Assembly: GCA_947624125.1 (NCBI GenBank)
Contig: CANQIY010000054.1
Location: forward strand, 1 to 6,763
Source: an uncultured Bacilli bacterium
GTDB lineage: Bacteria; Bacillota_I; Bacilli_A; RF39; UBA660
Direction: 5' to 3'
DNA: 6,763 nt
Positions within the stretch are counted from its first letter, which is position 1; each line of letters starts with the position of its first letter. The translations under genes and the position numbers were made by a program. Below the pieces are notes generated by a model. It did no database searches, had not been told where the DNA came from, and was given only the letters and a program-made list of their open reading frames with translations. Below, piece by piece: positions 3,202-6,763 of the stretch.

Positions 3202-4566
3202 TCAATTATCGCAAAATTTGCGACAATTCAGGTCTTCTTCATTTAAAAACCTTTTTAATAAAAATGTCATAAAATATGGAAATGTATAAAATTTACCATT
3301 AAACCCTATGTTTTTATTACATAGTTTTATACCATATTTAACATTTTTATATTGTTTTTCATCTATTAATTTATTTAATGAATAACTTGCATTATCGGAT
3401 GCTTTAACTTCTATAGGGATTATACTTTGTTCATCTCTTATTATAAAATCTATTTCAATTTTATTTTGTTCATCCCTATAAAAGAATAAATCAAATCCAG
3501 CTTTCGTAAGCATTTCCGCAACTATATTTTCATATAAAGCGCCTTTATATGTTCCAAAATTTTGGTTATTTCTTAAATCTTTTTGTGTTTCTTCATCAAG
3601 TGAACCAATTAATAAGCCTGTATCCCCAAAATATAATCTGTAATTAAAAGGTTTATAATTGGCCTTTAATGGCATTTCTAAATGGTCTAAAGCATAACTT
3701 ATATTGACTATTCCTGCTCTATCTAACCAATCTATAACACCAACATACTCTCTATTTCGAGCTCCATCTTTAAGTTTTGTAATTTGGAACTTTTTATTGT
3801 CATTTCCAAGAAATATTTTAATCCTTTTATAAGCATCTAATATTTTTGATTTATCTAAACCTCCAGCATATTTAGTAATATCTTCTTCATAATCAATTAA
3901 TAATTTTTGTTGAGCTGTTAAAATACCACTAAAATTTTTATTATCAATGAATGTACTTACTATTTCTGGCATTCCACCCGTTATTAAATAATCTTTAAAA
4001 TTACTCATCATGACGTCATATTGAGTATTGGTTAATGGCTTTAATTCTTTCATACATGTATACAAATCTTCAATTTGTTCATCACTATATCCTTTAGCCC
4101 ACAAATATTCTTCAAAATCTAGCGACCTCATCGTGTAATCTTCTTTATTACCAACACTATTTGAATGAATTTCTTTATAATTAATTCCCATTAATGAGCC
4201 AGAACAAATAACATCAAATCTACCATCTTCATAAAAAAACTTTAAAGAAGTTGCTGTATCAGGGTATTCTTGCATTTCATCAAAAAATATTAAAGTTTCT
4301 CCCGGGATAAATTGAAAATTACTATTTAGTAAGCTCATATTTTTAATAATTTTATCTGTTGTATAACCATCTTGAAATATTTGTTTAAATTGAGGCATCG
4401 AAACATAGTTTATTTCAATAAAAGATTTATAGTTTTCTTTACCAAATTTTTCAACTGATGTTGTTTTTCCAATTTGTCTTGCTCCTTTTATTATTAGGGG
4501 CTTTCTATCCTTTGAATTTTTCCATTCAACTAAAAATTTATCAATTTTTCTTCTTAATTCGGCCAT
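3202..4566 (-). CDS. AAA ATPase with C-terminal DUF4143 domain
   Basis: This 454-residue protein has an N-terminal AAA_14 P-loop ATPase: Walker A GARQIGKT (about 28-35), Walker B LIFFDEMQE (about 92-100) and a VICSGSLMG sensor-like strand (about 119-127). The C-terminal DUF4143 region carries a PD-(D/E)XK-like pattern: YEN (E346), EIDFII (D373) and IEVKAS (E386, K388). Members of this family are widespread in host-associated and AT-rich bacteria and often occur in several copies. Their substrate is not known, and nuclease activity is inferred from the motif alone. ATG 4566 is chosen because GGAG lies 9 nt upstream, while the in-frame ATG 4587 has no such site. No signal peptide or membrane segment is visible. 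Three phased repeats at 4591-4672 probably control it. A 12-position inverted repeat (3204-3228) overlaps its stop but has no T-tract; the first strong minus terminator is at 2793-2832. The length is normal for the family. Confidence 0.9.
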   Translation of the reverse strand: MAELRRKIDKFLVEWKNSKDRKPLIIKGARQIGKTTSVEKFGKENYKSFIEINYVSMPQFKQIFQDGYTTDKIIKNMSLLNSNFQFIPGETLIFFDEMQEYPDTATSLKFFYEDGRFDVICSGSLMGINYKEIHSNSVGNKEDYTMRSLDFEEYLWAKGYSDEQIEDLYTCMKELKPLTNTQYDVMMSNFKDYLITGGMPEIVSTFIDNKNFSGILTAQQKLLIDYEEDITKYAGGLDKSKILDAYKRIKIFLGNDNKKFQITKLKDGARNREYVGVIDWLDRAGIVNISYALDHLEMPLKANYKPFNYRLYFGDTGLLIGSLDEETQKDLRNNQNFGTYKGALYENIVAEMLTKAGFDLFFYRDEQNKIEIDFIIRDEQSIIPIEVKASDNASYSLNKLIDEKQYKNVKYGIKLCNKNIGFNGKFYTFPYFMTFLLKRFLNEEDLNCRKFCDN

Positions 4567-4590
4567 GTTATCACTCTCCAAAATCATTTT

Positions 4591-4672
4591 ATCACATTTT
4601 TAGAAAGAAAAATAGTATAAAAAATCACATTTTTAGAAAGAATTTTGCTTATAAAAATCACATTTTTAGAAA
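4591..4672 (-). repeat. three direct repeats with exact 33-bp period upstream of the ATPase
   Basis: The 16-base core ATCACATTTTTAGAAA begins at 4591, 4624 and 4657. On the minus strand it reads TTTCTAAAAATGTGAT, and two copies are followed by a TATA-containing segment (TATAAG, TATACT). The spacing is close to three helical turns, so all copies face the same side of DNA. This suggests a cooperative operator or a stack of promoter-like units controlling the ATPase gene. Confidence 0.7.
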
Positions 4673-4719
4673 AGCATGATGTAAAGGAATGTCTGAAAGC
4701 CAATAATTAATGTCAATAT

Positions 4720-4739
4720 AAAAAAGGCCTTTAGCCTTT
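4720..4739 (-). terminator. terminator overlapping the stop codon of the wall protein gene
   Basis: The minus strand has AAAGGC and GCCTTT (plus 4734-4739 and 4723-4728) around a TAAAG loop that contains the TAA stop, running into six T (plus-strand A 4720-4725). It isolates the sortase/substrate unit from the ATPase gene. Confidence 0.65.
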
Positions 4740-5513
4740 ATAATCTTTTTTTAAGACAAATAGTCCTACACTACCTAAAACAATTAAACCTAAAAGCATA
4801 AATATATTAATATCGGCTGTTTTAGGATTTTCCACTGTTGTATCTGGCTTAGGTGGTAATGTTGTATAAATATCAATACCATAATTAGCCTTAATATTAC
4901 ATGCCCATAAATATCTTACTGTTGTTGCTTTGGAAGCATTAGCTACATCTAAAGTAACAAAATCAGTTGTTCCTAAAACTTTTCCATAATCTAAAACTGT
5001 AAATTTTACTTGAACTTTATCATCATCACTCATTTTATATTCCCATCTATAAGTATAAACACCATCTTTATCAATTACAGCAACCGGAGTTTGAGCTTTT
5101 GCCCAGTTATTCGCCGTAATAACAAATGTATCACCACTTTTTTGCGTCATTACAACGGCTTCGGTAAGATATTCTTCAGCTTTTTGTCCATCTTGTTGAT
5201 TTATTGCTAAAGATAGTTCAAATAATTCCGAATTTTGATAATCATCTTTATTAAGTCCTACAAAAACTTCTTCTATAATACCATCACTAATCTTAGCTTT
5301 ACTAGCTTTATTAAATGGTCCAGATTTCATTCCTTCGTCTTCTTCTTTTTCACCTTTAAGATTAGTTATATTAGCCGAAATTTTTGTTTTTGTACCATAA
5401 TTAGTTCCATCTTGCCAATCTTCAAATTTCCATGTTGTTAAGGCTTTAGCTTGAATAAGCACGGCAAAGAACAAGAATATGCTTAATAAGCTAAAGTTTA
5501 CATACTTTCTCAT
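4731..5513 (-). CDS. secreted, sortase-anchored surface protein (NPKTA motif)
   Basis: This 260-residue protein has a classic secretion signal: MRK, a hydrophobic core to about residue 20, and a cleavage site QAKA before residue 25. After a ~200-residue extracellular part it ends with PPKPDTTVE, the sorting motif NPKTA (229-233), a hydrophobic span (about 235-254) and a KKDYKG tail, the cell-wall sorting architecture. The extracellular part is acidic, contains one Cys (in LWACN), and matches no family I recognise. The linked upstream class B sortase is its probable transpeptidase. ATG 5513 is preferred over GTG 5522 because GAAG at plus 5522-5525 is 8 nt upstream. The leader carries two mutually exclusive hairpins (5528-5571). 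The stop lies in a terminator loop. Likely roles, such as adhesion or ligand capture, cannot be decided from sequence. Confidence 0.85.
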   Translation of the reverse strand: MRKYVNFSLLSIFLFFAVLIQAKALTTWKFEDWQDGTNYGTKTKISANITNLKGEKEEDEGMKSGPFNKASKAKISDGIIEEVFVGLNKDDYQNSELFELSLAINQQDGQKAEEYLTEAVVMTQKSGDTFVITANNWAKAQTPVAVIDKDGVYTYRWEYKMSDDDKVQVKFTVLDYGKVLGTTDFVTLDVANASKATTVRYLWACNIKANYGIDIYTTLPPKPDTTVENPKTADINIFMLLGLIVLGSVGLFVLKKDYKG

Positions 5514-5527
5514 AATACTCACTTCTT

Positions 5528-5571
5528 ATATCATTAGTTTAATGATATTCCTTTCTATTTTCATTAAACTA
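5528..5571 (-). promoter_or_regulatory. two mutually exclusive hairpins in the wall-protein leader
   Basis: A 9-bp perfect stem (5528-5536 with 5540-5548, 3-nt loop) lies directly beside the ribosome binding site. An 11-bp perfect stem (5535-5545 with 5561-5571, 15-nt loop) uses overlapping bases, so only one can form at a time. It may tune translation or mRNA processing between sortase and substrate genes, or it could be a protein-binding dyad. Confidence 0.5.
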
Positions 5572-5598
5572 TATGTAACATTTAAACAATTATAACTA

Positions 5599-6450
5599 TT
5601 ATTTAATTTTTTGCCTTTTAATTAATTTTCCATGTACAACAATTCTATCTCCTTGCCTATTTTTACATGTTGATAAAGTTAAGAATTTATCATTAATATC
5701 AACTTCTGTATTAACCGGAGCAATATTTCTTTGTTTGATTGTTTCAAGCCATTTTTCTTTTTCAAGTGCATTACTAAAATTAGTTGTTATATAATAATTC
5801 TCTTGTTTAATTGTATAAATAGAAAAAATTTGAAAAAGCATATTTTCTTTTGGAGTTGAAAAAAACATAACGTAATTATCACGTTCATCTTGCCAAAAGG
5901 AAGTTAAAACATTTTTTAAGGAACCGAACATAGTGCCATCTAATCTAGCATGACCATAAATAATAGTATTATCATCTAATTCATTTATATTATTCCGATA
6001 ATCCATAAACACCCAACCGGCACTATTAGATTTTTTTAAAAAAGTATGATTTAAATAATAATTATTATCTTTAGCTTGAACTACAGGATAACTTATAAGA
6101 GTATTTTTAACATAGATAAATCCTACTGTCTCAGTATTTTGCGATAATAAATTATTAAACTCGACTTCATAAAAAGGAAATTTAACATAGTAATAATAAT
6201 TACTATTTTTATTAGATGGGGCATTTACTAACACTCCATCATAATTATTAATATTTTTATTAATACTATTTTCCATTTCTTTATTAATTTGTTTAATACT
6301 ATGATTATCATATACCCATTTTACTAAAATTTCCAAAGATAAAAATATTACACTAAAGCATATTACCTCTAATAAATATTTAATATTTTTTGACTTTTTT
6401 ATTTTTGGTTTATTATTTAAAAAATCTTCAATTGATATATATTTTTTCGT
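5599..6450 (-). CDS. class B sortase, apparent ACG start
   Basis: This membrane-anchored cysteine transpeptidase joins surface proteins to the cell wall. The catalytic motifs are IIYGHARLDGTMFG (His167 counted from the ACG at 6450), TLSTC (Cys262) and the Arg of GDRIVVHGKL (Arg269). The YGH and MFG context and the spacing of Cys and Arg fit class B. The frame is open from 6450 to 5599 (283 codons). Residues about 25-43 (LLEVICFSVIFLSLEILV) form the N-terminal membrane anchor, preceded by a basic cytoplasmic stretch. The only usual start codon near the N-terminus is a TTG at 6336, which would cut the anchor and has no ribosome binding site. A GAAGGTGAT sits perfectly spaced before the ACG at 6450, so the real start is probably this ACG, or an ATG changed to ACG. 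It is followed 85 bp later by its likely substrate. Confidence 0.85.
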   Translation of the reverse strand, partial: TKKYISIEDFLNNKPKIKKSKNIKYLLEVICFSVIFLSLEILVKWVYDNHSIKQINKEMENSINKNINNYDGVLVNAPSNKNSNYYYYVKFPFYEVEFNNLLSQNTETVGFIYVKNTLISYPVVQAKDNNYYLNHTFLKKSNSAGWVFMDYRNNINELDDNTIIYGHARLDGTMFGSLKNVLTSFWQDERDNYVMFFSTPKENMLFQIFSIYTIKQENYYITTNFSNALEKEKWLETIKQRNIAPVNTEVDINDKFLTLSTCKNRQGDRIVVHGKLIKRQKIK

Positions 6451-6489
6451 TATATCACCTTCATCAATAAGAATAACTAAAATATTTTT

Positions 6490-6517
6490 ATGTTAAATAG
6501 AATTATTCTATGCACAA
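6490..6517 (-). promoter_or_regulatory. possible sortase promoter with a palindrome filling the spacer
   Basis: TTGTGC (plus 6512-6517) and TAACAT (plus 6490-6495) are separated by 16 bp on the minus strand. The spacer contains a 15-nt palindrome ATAGAAT-T-ATTCTAT (6497-6511), a plausible repressor site. The boxes are only partial matches to consensus. Confidence 0.35.
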
Positions 6518-6548
6518 AAAAATAACAACTAATTAAAGCTGTTATTTT
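6516..6548 (-). terminator. tuf terminator
   Basis: A 12-position stem (6519-6530 with 6537-6548, one G-U pair on the minus strand) with a 6-nt loop runs into T residues (plus-strand A from 6516). It lies 12 bases beyond the tuf stop. Confidence 0.8.
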
Positions 6549-6559
6549 TATAAACTAAA

Positions 6560-6763
6560 TTATTTTATAATTTCTGATACGACACCAGCACCAACAGTAC
6601 GTCCACCTTCACGAATTGAGAATTGAGTACCATTTTCAAGTGCTACTGGCGCAATTAATTCAACTGTCATGTCAACGTTATCGCCTGGCATAACCATTTC
6701 AACACCTTGAGGTAACTCGATAACACCAGTTACATCTGTAGTTCTGAAATAGAATTGTGGACG
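6560..6763 (-). CDS. tuf: elongation factor Tu, C-terminal part
   Basis: Sixty-seven residues plus TAA are visible and the gene continues past the right edge. The end of domain III is unmistakable: RPQFYFRTTDVTG, VMPGDNVDMTVELI, REGGRTVGAGVV. EF-Tu is the GTPase that delivers aminoacyl-tRNA to the ribosome. The coding bases are less AT-biased than those of the neighbours, as expected of a highly expressed housekeeping gene. Nothing in the visible part is unusual. It is followed by its own terminator before the sortase gene in the same orientation. Confidence 0.97.
   Translation of the reverse strand, partial: RPQFYFRTTDVTGVIELPQGVEMVMPGDNVDMTVELIAPVALENGTQFSIREGGRTVGAGVVSEIIK

Noticed and set aside
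3202..3204. Mycoplasma-type code with TGA as Trp
   Set aside because: The ATPase ends at TGA where family proteins end, all Trp codons seen are TGG, and no in-frame TGA interrupts a conserved domain.
4591..4672. CRISPR array
   Set aside because: Only three 16-17 base repeats with ~16-base AT-rich gaps, no leader and no cas genes. The period is that of an operator.
4458..4679. Plus-strand 73-codon frame upstream of the ATPase
   Set aside because: It lies antisense to the ATPase start, and its repetitive KNHIFRK peptides are simply the 33-bp repeats read in frame.
5010..5441. Plus-strand frames across the wall-protein gene
   Set aside because: Both are shadows of the secreted protein on the other strand, with low-complexity Phe/Ile/Ser composition.

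Overview
The window is strongly AT-rich and reads with the standard bacterial code (TGA is used as a stop, TGG for Trp). It ends in the C-terminus of elongation factor Tu (tuf). It also carries a class B sortase, a wall-anchored substrate with an NPKTA sorting motif, and Shine-Dalgarno sites of the AGGAGG type. Together these point to a low-GC Bacillota, most likely an Erysipelotrichia- or RF39-like gut lineage. The lineage is inferred from style, not proven.

Layout. Bases 1-220 hold four back-to-back hairpins and the 3' remnant of a RhuM-family gene. Bases 238-1053 encode a DUF3800 protein. Bases 1054-3200 have almost no protein-coding content: two near-identical copies of a small basic protein (55 and 45 aa), several diverged intergenic repeats, and at least five promoter/terminator units that look like small structured RNAs on both strands. 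Bases 3202-4566 (minus) encode an AAA ATPase of the AAA_14/DUF4143 type, preceded by three 33-bp-period repeats. Bases 4731-6450 (minus) hold a sortase/substrate pair downstream of tuf, whose own terminator separates it from the pair.

How parts may work together. The right third is housekeeping-adjacent surface biology: a membrane-anchored sortase and the secreted protein it probably attaches to the wall. The left half is accessory DNA built by duplication. One duplicated block contains the last 15 codons of the DUF3800 gene plus an adjacent convergent RNA-like unit with an intrinsic terminator, so gene and RNA have moved together. Two diverged copies of a ~140-bp AT-rich block each sit between a minus-strand promoter and a plus-strand promoter. 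The first divides the DUF3800-linked RNA from the small-protein gene. The second divides a pseudoknot-like RNA from a short RNA with a perfect TTGACA-17-TATAAT promoter. This RNA-rich, repeat-built stretch, with the DUF3800 gene at its edge, is the best candidate for something undescribed. No RNA family was recognised by eye, and every RNA call rests on promoter, folding and terminator reading only.
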